From positions 1-64,000 of the forward strand of contig JAGBNN010000007.1 in the NCBI GenBank assembly GCA_017634385.1: a stretch of DNA of 64,000 nucleotides, read 5' to 3'. This document shows, in pieces, positions 9,517 through 16,654 of the stretch. This DNA is from Bacilli bacterium (GTDB lineage: Bacteria; Bacillota_I; Bacilli_A; RF39; UBA660). Position 1 is the stretch's first letter; each line of letters begins with the position of its first letter. Below the pieces are notes generated by a model, which saw only the letters and a list, made by a program, of their open reading frames with translations, was not told where the DNA came from and ran no database searches. A program made the translations under genes and the position numbers.

Positions 9517-10435
9517 ATACGAATAACTTATCTATGTTCTTTTTAGGAAGAAGAACATTTATTTCTTTTGATATACAAAATTCAAACTCATTTGTATGAT
9601 GTTTCATTTCTTCACCATCTAAACACCATGAATCTTCCGGAATTTCATCAAAAGTAATTTTTAATTTATCTGTCTTATAATAAGTAAGACCTGGTATCTT
9701 TCTTATATCTTGTCTTTTTAATAAAGATACTATCTTTATTAATTTTAATGTTGAAGTAGTACTACATAACACTACTTCAAACTTATTATCATCTAATTTA
9801 ACGTCAGGATATATATTATTAACACCCGCAACTGATGAAGAATTAGTTATAAATATGAATGAATAAGTTCCTTCATACTCTTTTCCTTTTACTTCATATT
9901 TTATATTATATTCTTTTACTTTTCCATTAAATTGTTTTAATGCATATATAAAATATGCTGTTCTACCATATTTTTCTTTTAATTTTCTTGGAGTTTCATA
10001 TGTAACATTAACGAAGCTACCTACTCCAGCAAAATATACAAAAGGTCTATCATTTATCTTACATACATCTATATTTTTTATATCACCATCAAGTAATAAT
10101 TTTAAATTTTCTACATATTGTTCTTTTTTATAACCATACATAGTTCCTACATCATTAGTAGTACCAAGTGGTAAATCAGCGATTAAAAGTTTCTTTTCTC
10201 TTTTTAAATCCCCTGAAATAACTTCATTAAAAGTTCCATCTCCACCTGCTGCTATTACTAAATCTATATCGTCCGGTAAACTTTGTATTATTGTCTCAGC
10301 ATGACCTTTTTTCTTAGTGTATTCAACTTGTAAATCATACCCTCTTTTGTGAAGCACATCTTGAAAAGCAGGTAATAATTCATCAGGTTTCTTTTTTCCA
10401 CTATTTGAGTTATATATCATTACGCATTTTTTCAT
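9515..10435 (-). CDS. diacylglycerol/lipid kinase (YegS/DagK family)
   Basis: 306 aa. The nucleotide-binding signature GGDGTFNEV is near residue 68, preceded by NSNSGKK. The C-terminal beta-sandwich region contains SWCLDGEEM, typical of the family. It probably phosphorylates diacylglycerol to recycle lipid from teichoic acid synthesis. Start MKKCVMIY is chosen, 6 bases after GGGTG, instead of the ATG five codons upstream. It lies 29 bases after the UvrD-like gene and is probably co-transcribed with it. Confidence 0.88.
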   Translation of the reverse strand: MKKCVMIYNSNSGKKKPDELLPAFQDVLHKRGYDLQVEYTKKKGHAETIIQSLPDDIDLVIAAGGDGTFNEVISGDLKREKKLLIADLPLGTTNDVGTMYGYKKEQYVENLKLLLDGDIKNIDVCKINDRPFVYFAGVGSFVNVTYETPRKLKEKYGRTAYFIYALKQFNGKVKEYNIKYEVKGKEYEGTYSFIFITNSSSVAGVNNIYPDVKLDDNKFEVVLCSTTSTLKLIKIVSLLKRQDIRKIPGLTYYKTDKLKITFDEIPEDSWCLDGEEMKHHTNEFEFCISKEINVLLPKKNIDKLFV

Positions 10436-10464
10436 TATAATCACCCACACATAATATTATACAT

Positions 10465-11847
10465 TTAAAATTCACAAAAATATATATTTTTTCGATTATT
10501 TTTAATAATTTCTTTAACAAAAATTGATTGATTATTTTTATCAACAATTAAATAAACATAGTTTTTTGTCCTTGTTAAAGCTACATAAAATAACCTTCTT
10601 TCTTCTTCATAAGGATACATATCTTTTTCATTTAATACATATTTTAAGATTTTATGATTTTCAATTTTACTTGGAAATCCAAGTATATTATCTTCTAGAT
10701 TAATTATTATTACATTTTCTTCTTCTAATCCTTTTGATTTATGAACAGTTAAAAACTTAACTTTATCTGTTTGACTATCCATTACCTTATACATATCACT
10801 ATTATTTCTTCCAAGCACTAAAATATCAGTATCAATCTTATTAATTAATTTTTTAAACGTACTTTTTATATTAGTGGTATATATAATTCTTATTGGTTTA
10901 TCTATTCTTTTATTAGATAATAATTTCTTTTTAATTTGATTTTTATTTTTCATAATAAAAGATCCTGCGATATTTATTAATTCTTGTGAATTTCTATATG
11001 TATTCTTTATTTTTAATATCTTACTATTTTTATAATATTTCTTAAACTTAATAAATATGTCTAAATTACATCCTGTAAATCTATATATAGATTGAAAGTC
11101 ATCTCCTACTACAAATAATTTAGCATTTGTAATCTTTTTTATTTCTTTTATCAAATTATATTTAGTAAAAGAAGTATCCTGATATTCATCAATTATTATA
11201 TATTTATAAGGCTTTATATATCCCTTATTCTTAAGTATATTTATTCCCTCGTTAATCATATCATTAAAATCAACTTTATATGTACTGTTTAATTCTTCTT
11301 GATATTCTATATATATTTCTTTTATTATCTTTAGCAATATATATTCATTAGAATATTTTAAATTATTAAATATTTCATCAAACTTACCTAAATTATAATT
11401 ATTAGACTTAAATAAATTTATAAAAGTTATTATTAAATTTTTTAATCTTAAATATATCTCTTTATCCCTTATTTTTATATTTCTATAAAAGAATTCATCT
11501 ACTATATATGCAAGTAAATCACTTTCGCATATAGAAATATCTTTATTATTGTTTCTTATTATTTCTAAAGATAATTTATGAAAAGTATAAACATCTATAT
11601 CATAATTATAATTTTTAAGTAATGATTCTTTTAAAGAATTGACTGTATCATTTGTAAAAGATATACACAGTATATCTTCCTTATTTATTTTTAATTCTTC
11701 TATTAAATATCTTATCTTGCCAATAATAGTAAGGGTTTTACCTGAACCTGCTCCTGCGACTACTAATACATTTTCTTTTTTACACAAAACTGCTTTTCTT
11801 TGATATTTATCAAGTGGATAACCATTTATATTATCTAATATGTTCAT
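10465..11847 (-). CDS. short UvrD/PcrA-like superfamily 1 helicase
   Basis: 460 aa, much shorter than PcrA (about 720). All core motifs are visible: Q motif LDKYQRKAV, Walker A AGAGSGKT, motif II IIDEYQDTS, motif III GDDFQSIYRFTG, motif IV TYRNSQELI, motif V VHKSKGLEEE and motif VI RRLFYVALTRTK. The inserted 1B/2B regions are reduced. No ribosome binding site is visible; the ATG lies about 6 bases after a GAATAAT box, so the message may be leaderless. The unusual promoter-like element ahead of it is shared with three other accessory genes. Confidence 0.85.
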   Translation of the reverse strand: MNILDNINGYPLDKYQRKAVLCKKENVLVVAGAGSGKTLTIIGKIRYLIEELKINKEDILCISFTNDTVNSLKESLLKNYNYDIDVYTFHKLSLEIIRNNNKDISICESDLLAYIVDEFFYRNIKIRDKEIYLRLKNLIITFINLFKSNNYNLGKFDEIFNNLKYSNEYILLKIIKEIYIEYQEELNSTYKVDFNDMINEGINILKNKGYIKPYKYIIIDEYQDTSFTKYNLIKEIKKITNAKLFVVGDDFQSIYRFTGCNLDIFIKFKKYYKNSKILKIKNTYRNSQELINIAGSFIMKNKNQIKKKLLSNKRIDKPIRIIYTTNIKSTFKKLINKIDTDILVLGRNNSDMYKVMDSQTDKVKFLTVHKSKGLEEENVIIINLEDNILGFPSKIENHKILKYVLNEKDMYPYEEERRLFYVALTRTKNYVYLIVDKNNQSIFVKEIIKNNRKNIYFCEF

Positions 11848-11853
11848 ATATAT

Positions 11854-11883
11854 ATTATTCTCTATAAATTATTTAATTCCACT
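11854..11883 (-). promoter_or_regulatory. AGTGGAA-N16-GAATAAT element, copy a
   Basis: AGTGGAA (11877-11883) and GAATAAT (11854-11860) with exactly 16 bases between. It begins where the preceding T tract ends. Spacing and cores resemble SigH-type promoters (GGA...GAAT, 20 bases apart). Confidence 0.4.
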
Positions 11884-11905
11884 AAAAAAACTACTTTCGT
11901 AGTTT
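11884..11905 (-). terminator. kinase-like gene terminator
   Basis: AAACTAC/GTAGTTT stem with GAAA loop, T tract. Confidence 0.8.
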
Positions 11906-12725
11906 AAAATTTTGGTACTCCTTCTGAATCCGAAGAAAATTTACTTAATAAATCTTCAATTTCTTCTGTTGTCATATCAATTTGCTCACTTTCAAAGGAA
12001 ATATTATTATCTTTCAATATTTTATCCATTTGTTCAAATGTTTTCACATCAACATTAAATTTTCTCTTAAATACTTCTCTTGCTGCTTTTATTAATTCAT
12101 TAGGTGACATAGGTTCTTCATCTAAAACACTAGACAAAAAGTATTTATGATGTATCAAAGAATATTTTTCATCTGCTTCTAGATATTCTGTAATATTCTT
12201 GCTTTGACCAACATGAATATCAAGTGCCAATTCTAAATTACCATAAAAATCAATTAAGTTCTTTTTGTATATTTTATTCGAATCTCCAGAATCGATTTTT
12301 GTAAAAAAATCAGTATCAATAATGTGAAATTTCTTTTGCTTTTCATCCCATAATATTCCACCATGATTTAAATCTTCAAAAATTATATTTTCTTTTGATT
12401 CATTTTTTATGTTCTCCGTAGCTTCATCTATTGCTTTCATTAAATCATCTATGTCTACTTGTTTTAGAGAGTCAAATATTTTTTTTCCTTCAACAAATCT
12501 CATTGAATATCCTGAAAATGTATCATCAATATATACTTTTTCTTCTGGATAAACGCATATATTACTCTTAATACCTAGTAATTTATCAAAAGAGCCTGAA
12601 TCGTGTAGATCATTACCGGATGCATTTAAAATTTTTATTGCTTTATCTTCATATTTATATACTTTTGAACACGCACCAAAACCTAATTCTTTTAGACCAT
12701 ATAACTCTTCTTTTTTTAGTATCAT
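11904..12725 (-). CDS. protein-kinase-like protein, possibly a pseudokinase
   Basis: 273 aa. The N-terminus looks like a kinase glycine loop and ATP lysine: LGFGACSKVYKYEDKAIKIL. A catalytic-loop-like stretch FEDLNHGGILWD keeps Asp but has Gly where the Mg-binding Asn belongs. IIDTDFF could stand for the DFG region. The last 100 residues are helical and unfamiliar. There is no membrane segment. Start chosen behind GGGTGAT. It follows recA with its own extended -10 promoter. Family assignment is inference from these motifs. Confidence 0.55.
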   Translation of the reverse strand: MILKKEELYGLKELGFGACSKVYKYEDKAIKILNASGNDLHDSGSFDKLLGIKSNICVYPEEKVYIDDTFSGYSMRFVEGKKIFDSLKQVDIDDLMKAIDEATENIKNESKENIIFEDLNHGGILWDEKQKKFHIIDTDFFTKIDSGDSNKIYKKNLIDFYGNLELALDIHVGQSKNITEYLEADEKYSLIHHKYFLSSVLDEEPMSPNELIKAAREVFKRKFNVDVKTFEQMDKILKDNNISFESEQIDMTTEEIEDLLSKFSSDSEGVPKF

Positions 12726-12742
12726 ATTTATCACCCAACTAA

Positions 12743-12751
12743 ATTATAGCA
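12743..12751 (-). promoter_or_regulatory. extended -10 promoter of the kinase-like gene
   Basis: TGCTATAAT right after the recA terminator T tract. Confidence 0.5.
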
Positions 12752-12752
12752 T

Positions 12753-12775
12753 AAAAAAAAGGATTATTTATCCTT
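12753..12775 (-). terminator. recA terminator
   Basis: AAGGAT/ATCCTT stem, T tract. The recA stop codon is in the loop. Confidence 0.75.
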
Positions 12776-13774
12776 CTTTATACCTATTCCATAATGTTCT
12801 CTTACTTTTTCTTCTAATTCATCACAAAGAGCTGTATTTTCTTTTAATAATGCTTTTACTGTTTCTTTTCCTTGTCCTAGTTTTTCTCCGTTATATGAAT
12901 ACCATGATCCGCTCTTTTCTAGTATTGAAGCTTCAGATGCTAAATCAATTATTTCAGATGTTCTACTTACACCTTCACCATACATTATTTCAACAGTGGC
13001 AGTTTTGAATGGAGGTGCTACTTTATTTTTAACAATTTTTACATTTGTTCTATTTCCAATAACATTATCACCTTGTTTAATTTGTTCACTTCTTCTTACT
13101 TCCATTCTTATTGTTGAATAGAATTTTAACGCTCTTCCTCCAGGTGTAGTTTCTGGATTACCAAACATAACTCCAACTTTTTCTCTTAATTGATTTATAA
13201 ATATTGCGATTGTATTAGTTTTATTTATAGTACCTGATAATTTTCTAAGTGCTTGGCTCATTAATCTTGCTTGAAGACCTACATGAGAATCTCCCATTTC
13301 ACCTTCGATTTCAGCTTGAGGTACTAAAGCAGCAACTGAATCTATTACTACTATATTAATAGCTTCACTTCTTACTAATGCTTCACAAATTTCTAATGCT
13401 TGTTCTCCTGTGTCTGGTTGTGAAAGTAATAAATTATTTATATCTACTCCTAAATTTTTAGCATATACTGGATCAAGTGCATGTTCTGCATCAATAAATG
13501 CTGCTCTTCCTCCAGCTTTTTGTATTTCAGCAATTGCATGAAGTGCAAATGTAGTTTTACCTGATGATTCTGGTCCATATATTTCTATAATTCTACCTTT
13601 AGGATATCCTCCTACTCCTAATGCTAAATCTAATGTTAATGATCCACTAGGTGATACTGCTATTTCAGTATGAGTGTCATCACCTAATTTCATTATTGCT
13701 CCTTTACCAAATTGTTTTTCTATATCGGCAAGTACTTGTGATAATACTTGATCTTTGTCAGTTGTTTTTGCCAT
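12764..13774 (-). CDS. recA: recombinase RecA
   Basis: 336 aa DNA strand-exchange and LexA coprotease protein. Seen: Walker A GPESSGKT near residue 66, [10 protein letters not shown] (Walker B region), loop L2 [22 protein letters not shown], and the usual N-terminal [22 protein letters not shown]. Start follows AGGAGG. The promoter has a clear SOS box, so the gene is probably damage-inducible. Order rodZ-pgsA-recA is the Firmicutes arrangement, without cinA. Confidence 0.98.
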   Translation of the reverse strand: MAKTTDKDQVLSQVLADIEKQFGKGAIMKLGDDTHTEIAVSPSGSLTLDLALGVGGYPKGRIIEIYGPESSGKTTFALHAIAEIQKAGGRAAFIDAEHALDPVYAKNLGVDINNLLLSQPDTGEQALEICEALVRSEAINIVVIDSVAALVPQAEIEGEMGDSHVGLQARLMSQALRKLSGTINKTNTIAIFINQLREKVGVMFGNPETTPGGRALKFYSTIRMEVRRSEQIKQGDNVIGNRTNVKIVKNKVAPPFKTATVEIMYGEGVSRTSEIIDLASEASILEKSGSWYSYNGEKLGQGKETVKALLKENTALCDELEEKVREHYGIGIKKDK

Positions 13775-13806
13775 TTTAATATCCTCCTATTTTTTATTAC
13801 AATCTA

Positions 13807-13835
13807 ATTATATACTATTAAAAAAATAATTGCAA
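13807..13835 (-). promoter_or_regulatory. recA promoter
   Basis: TTGCAA (13830-13835), 17 bases, TATAAT (13807-13812). Confidence 0.8.
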
Positions 13836-13843
13836 GTGTTTTT

Positions 13844-13857
13844 CGAACATTTGTTCT
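13844..13857 (-). promoter_or_regulatory. LexA/DinR SOS box
   Basis: CGAACATTTGTTCT (plus-strand reading) matches the Gram-positive consensus CGAACATATGTTCG at 12 of 14 positions, with an intact GAAC-N4-GTTC core. It lies 8 bases upstream of the recA -35 box. Confidence 0.85.
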
Positions 13858-13927
13858 TTGTTTTACATTTTAATTATTTTCTATATATATTATTTGCCTT
13901 TTTATTACTATAATCCTTTATTATTGC

Positions 13928-13953
13928 AAAAAAAAAAAGAGATTTTTATCTCT
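13928..13953 (-). terminator. pgsA terminator
   Basis: AGAGAT/ATCTCT stem with a 4-base loop and a long T tract. Confidence 0.75.
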
Positions 13954-14551
13954 ATTTCTTTAAATATTTTTTATATGCAAATATATATTCTAGTCCAGAT
14001 ATGAAACATAATATTGTACCTGCAACTAAGAAGAAATCATCTACTGCAATATTCCATAATGCAAATGGTAAATTTCCAAATAATTTAAAAATTATACCTA
14101 ACATTAAGAAAGCAGTTTTAAATTTACCAGTAAATTTAGCAGCTTCTACACTACCAGTAGTTGCAGCCATCATTCTAAGTGCATCTACTACTATATCTCT
14201 TGTTACTATTATTACAGGTATAACTGAATGTATATATCCATATCCTGCTAATATAATTAATATACTATTTACTGATATTTTATCAGCTATTGGATCCATT
14301 AATTTTCCATAATCAGAAACATTATTATATTTTCTTGCAAGATGTCCATCTAGAAAATCTGTAATACAAGATAATATAAATAATACTCCAACTATTATCA
14401 TCTTAGTATCTACTATTACGAATCCTTCTACTAAGTATTTTTTAAAATTAATATCAATCATATTAAATGGAAATAATAATATTACAAATATTATTCCACT
14501 CATTATTAATCTTAGATTTGTTAATCTATTTGGTAACTTTGGGTTTTTCAT
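13952..14551 (-). CDS. pgsA: CDP-diacylglycerol-glycerol-3-phosphate 3-phosphatidyltransferase
   Basis: 199 aa membrane enzyme making phosphatidylglycerophosphate. The CDP-alcohol phosphotransferase signature is complete: DFLDGHLARKYNNVSDYGK then LMDPIADK, that is DxxDGxxARx8Gx3Dx3D. About five to six membrane segments. It starts after TAGGAG, 9 bases downstream of the rodZ-like gene, so the two form an operon. Confidence 0.93.
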   Translation of the reverse strand: MKNPKLPNRLTNLRLIMSGIIFVILLFPFNMIDINFKKYLVEGFVIVDTKMIIVGVLFILSCITDFLDGHLARKYNNVSDYGKLMDPIADKISVNSILIILAGYGYIHSVIPVIIVTRDIVVDALRMMAATTGSVEAAKFTGKFKTAFLMLGIIFKLFGNLPFALWNIAVDDFFLVAGTILCFISGLEYIFAYKKYLKK

Positions 14552-14560
14552 ATACTACTC

Positions 14561-15022
14561 CTAATCTTCATAACTTATTTTTAAGTTATCACTTGGTTTT
14601 CCTTCTTTTGTACTATTATAAATAGTAACTACTGCAAATGCTACTATTAAAATAGCAAGTATTATTCCAAGTATTAATGGTAATTTACTTTTTTCTTTTT
14701 CTTGTTTTGTGTATGGAGACATTATTTTGTCGTCTTCTTTCATTTTACTTGCTTTTTCTATATCATCTATTGGTATTTTAGATGTTGATTCAAATACATA
14801 TTCATTAAATTCATCAATTATTTCTTCTGAATTTAATCCTAAATATTTTGAATAATCAGTTATAATACATTTAAGTAAAAATATATCTTTAAAATTTTTA
14901 AAATCTCCATTTTCGATTGCCTCTAATTGAGATAACTTATAGTTTAAATCTTCTGCTGCTTCTTCAATACTTACTCCATTTTGAGTTCTCGTCTCTTTTA
15001 AGAGTTCTCCTATTTCTTTCAA
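14561..15022 (-). CDS. RodZ/YmfM-like helix-turn-helix membrane protein
   Basis: 153 aa. Residues 5-70 form an XRE-type helix-turn-helix (GELLKETRTQNGVSIEEAAE, LSQLEAIENGDF). A single membrane segment follows near residues 115-137 (LPLILGIILAILIVAFAVV) with a short outer tail. This layout and the place ahead of pgsA match RodZ, which links MreB to wall synthesis; the outer domain is much reduced. A TTG start 8 bases after AAGGAG is preferred; a GTG three codons earlier overlaps that site. Confidence 0.8.
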   Translation of the reverse strand: MKEIGELLKETRTQNGVSIEEAAEDLNYKLSQLEAIENGDFKNFKDIFLLKCIITDYSKYLGLNSEEIIDEFNEYVFESTSKIPIDDIEKASKMKEDDKIMSPYTKQEKEKSKLPLILGIILAILIVAFAVVTIYNSTKEGKPSDNLKISYED

Positions 15023-15049
15023 ATTTTTCACTCCTTATACAATTAAAAA

Positions 15050-15396
15050 AATAATAATTTTTAATAAGCCATGTTCTGTACCTATTTCTAGGTGGTAAAC
15101 ATTTATCTATGATTAAATCATCCTTTAATTAGTTCGTATTCCCTTTTAAAGGCTCCCCTACCAAAATTTGGGTTTCTCGCTTGCGGAGTTTACCAACGTT
15201 TCACTTTTTTCTTTCGAAAAAATATCGTCACTGTGGCACTTTATAAGTACTTTATCCGTTTAAGGATATTTCCTCGTCGTTAGCATAAGCTACTATAGGT
15301 TATTTTTTCCCTATACACAATCACTACTACCATCACAGGATAGTGCGAGCATGGACTTTCCTCTACATAAAATGCAGCGTTTACCTAAAAATTATT
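15050..15396 (-). ncRNA. rnpB: RNase P RNA, Bacillus (B) type
   Basis: The minus strand contains the conserved GAGGAAAGTCCATGCTCGCA near the 5' end and ACAGAACATGGCTTA near the 3' end. Other landmarks are GACGAGG, AGTGAAACG and GGTAAACTCC. The ends AATAATTTTTA and TAAAAATTATT pair as helix P1, and a T tract follows, so P1 may double as part of the terminator. The 5' end overlaps the gpsB stop codon, which suggests co-transcription with gpsB and processing, or a promoter inside gpsB. Confidence 0.95.
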
Positions 15397-15712
15397 ATCT
15401 ATCACCATAAACTATTTTTTCAAGTTCTGATATTCTACGAAGTAGATCAACATTTGTTATTTCTCTACTACTATTTTTAACTAAATCCATATTGGCTTTA
15501 GCATTTCTAAGTTTTTGTTTTAATTCTAAAACTTCATTATTTAAAGCATCAATTTGTTCTTTTTGCTTTTTAATAATTGTTTCGAAAGTATGATAATCAC
15601 TACTACACATATCTAGTACTTTATCAACTTCTTGAGGTCTATATCCCCTTGCATCTACTTTAAATTCCCAATTATATATCATATCTGGATTTAATAGTAT
15701 TTCTTTATTCAT
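15395..15712 (-). CDS. gpsB: cell division protein GpsB (DivIVA-like)
   Basis: 105 aa. The N-terminal DivIVA/GpsB domain is seen in ILLNPDMIYNWEFKVDARGYRPQEVDKVLD, followed by a coiled coil (residues about 45-80) and a short basic C-terminal segment. GpsB coordinates penicillin-binding proteins at septum and side wall. Start MNKEILL is chosen behind GAGGTGG; an upstream ATG would run through that site. Its place just before rnpB matches Bacillus. Confidence 0.88.
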   Translation of the reverse strand: MNKEILLNPDMIYNWEFKVDARGYRPQEVDKVLDMCSSDYHTFETIIKKQKEQIDALNNEVLELKQKLRNAKANMDLVKNSSREITNVDLLRRISELEKIVYGDR

Positions 15713-15735
15713 ACATAGCCACCTCTTACCAAACA

Positions 15736-15764
15736 ATTATCACAAAAAATAACATTTTTGTCAA
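15736..15764 (-). promoter_or_regulatory. gpsB promoter
   Basis: TTGACA (15759-15764), 17 bases, GATAAT (15736-15741) with TG one base upstream. Confidence 0.75.
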
Positions 15765-15784
15765 TTTACATCTATTTACTACCT

Positions 15785-15874
15785 TTACAACGAAGTTAAC
15801 AACAAATCAAGTTTACTGTCTTCAACTTCTTCTATCATGTTTGTAAAAACATAAATAAGATATAAATTATTCAT
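15785..15874 (-). CDS. possible 29-residue ORF in the gpsB-recU gap
   Basis: The 306-base gap between gpsB and recU holds two outward promoters and this short frame. It starts 9 bases after AGGAG and encodes MNNLYLIYVFTNMIEEVEDS followed by a leucine-rich end. The composition is plausible for a protein, but nothing similar is known to me, and length alone cannot exclude chance. Confidence 0.25.
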   Translation of the reverse strand: MNNLYLIYVFTNMIEEVEDSKLDLLLTSL

Positions 15875-15997
15875 TTTTTTATTTTCTCCTTTTATCATAG
15901 AGTAACATATTATTTTTTTAAATTCATTACTTTCGACAAAGGTTATTATAATAAGACTTTTTTTAACATATATCTATTAAAAATTACTAAATTATAG

Positions 15998-16003
15998 TAT
16001 AAT
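15998..16003 (+). promoter_or_regulatory. recU-pbp -10 box
   Basis: TATAAT with a poor -35 region; transcription would start about 10 bases before the GGTGAT ribosome binding site. Confidence 0.4.
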
Positions 16004-16018
16004 TAATATGGTGATAAT

Positions 16019-16576
16019 ATGAATTACCCGAATAAAAAAAATGCTAAAAATAAAACTTTTATTAATTATTCAAATAGAGGTATGACTTTAGAAAGTGATA
16101 TTAATAATTCGAATAAATATTATTTAGAAAATGATATTGCAGTTATATATAAGAAACCTACTCCAATAAAAGTAGTTAACGTTGAATATAATAACAGAAT
16201 TAATACAAAGATTAAAGAAGCATATTATGAAATACCATCTACAACTGATTACAATGGTATATATAAAGGCAAATATATTGATTTCGAAGCTAAAGAAACT
16301 AAAAGTAAAACTTCTTTTGCATTAAATAATATTCATGCCCATCAAATTGATCATTTAATCAAAGTAAAAAATCATGGTGGTATATCTTTTTTAATTATTA
16401 AATTTGTATTACTAGATGAGACATATTTACTTGAGACTAAATACTTAGAAGAATTTTTAAAAAATGAAGATAGAAAATCTATTCCTTATAAATATATAAA
16501 AGACAATGGATATTTACTTGAATATAATTATTATCCAAGAATTGAATATATTAAAGTATTAGATAAAATTATTTAA
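16019..16576 (+). CDS. recU: Holliday junction resolvase RecU
   Basis: 185 aa. Residues about 20-110 show the RecU nuclease pattern: NRGMTLESDIN, STTDYNGIYKGKYIDFEAKET, then HQIDHLIKVKNHGGISFLII. The Asp and Glu-x-Lys residues of the active site are present. RecU resolves recombination intermediates and modulates RecA. It is followed by the class A PBP gene, as in Bacillus (recU-ponA). Confidence 0.93.
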   Translation: MNYPNKKNAKNKTFINYSNRGMTLESDINNSNKYYLENDIAVIYKKPTPIKVVNVEYNNRINTKIKEAYYEIPSTTDYNGIYKGKYIDFEAKETKSKTSFALNNIHAHQIDHLIKVKNHGGISFLIIKFVLLDETYLLETKYLEEFLKNEDRKSIPYKYIKDNGYLLEYNYYPRIEYIKVLDKII

Positions 16577-16654
16577 AATTATTGTTATTTAGGGATAATT
16601 ATGTTAAAATTTTATATAGTGAAATTAGCGAAAAAAAGGTGGTCGAAATAATAA

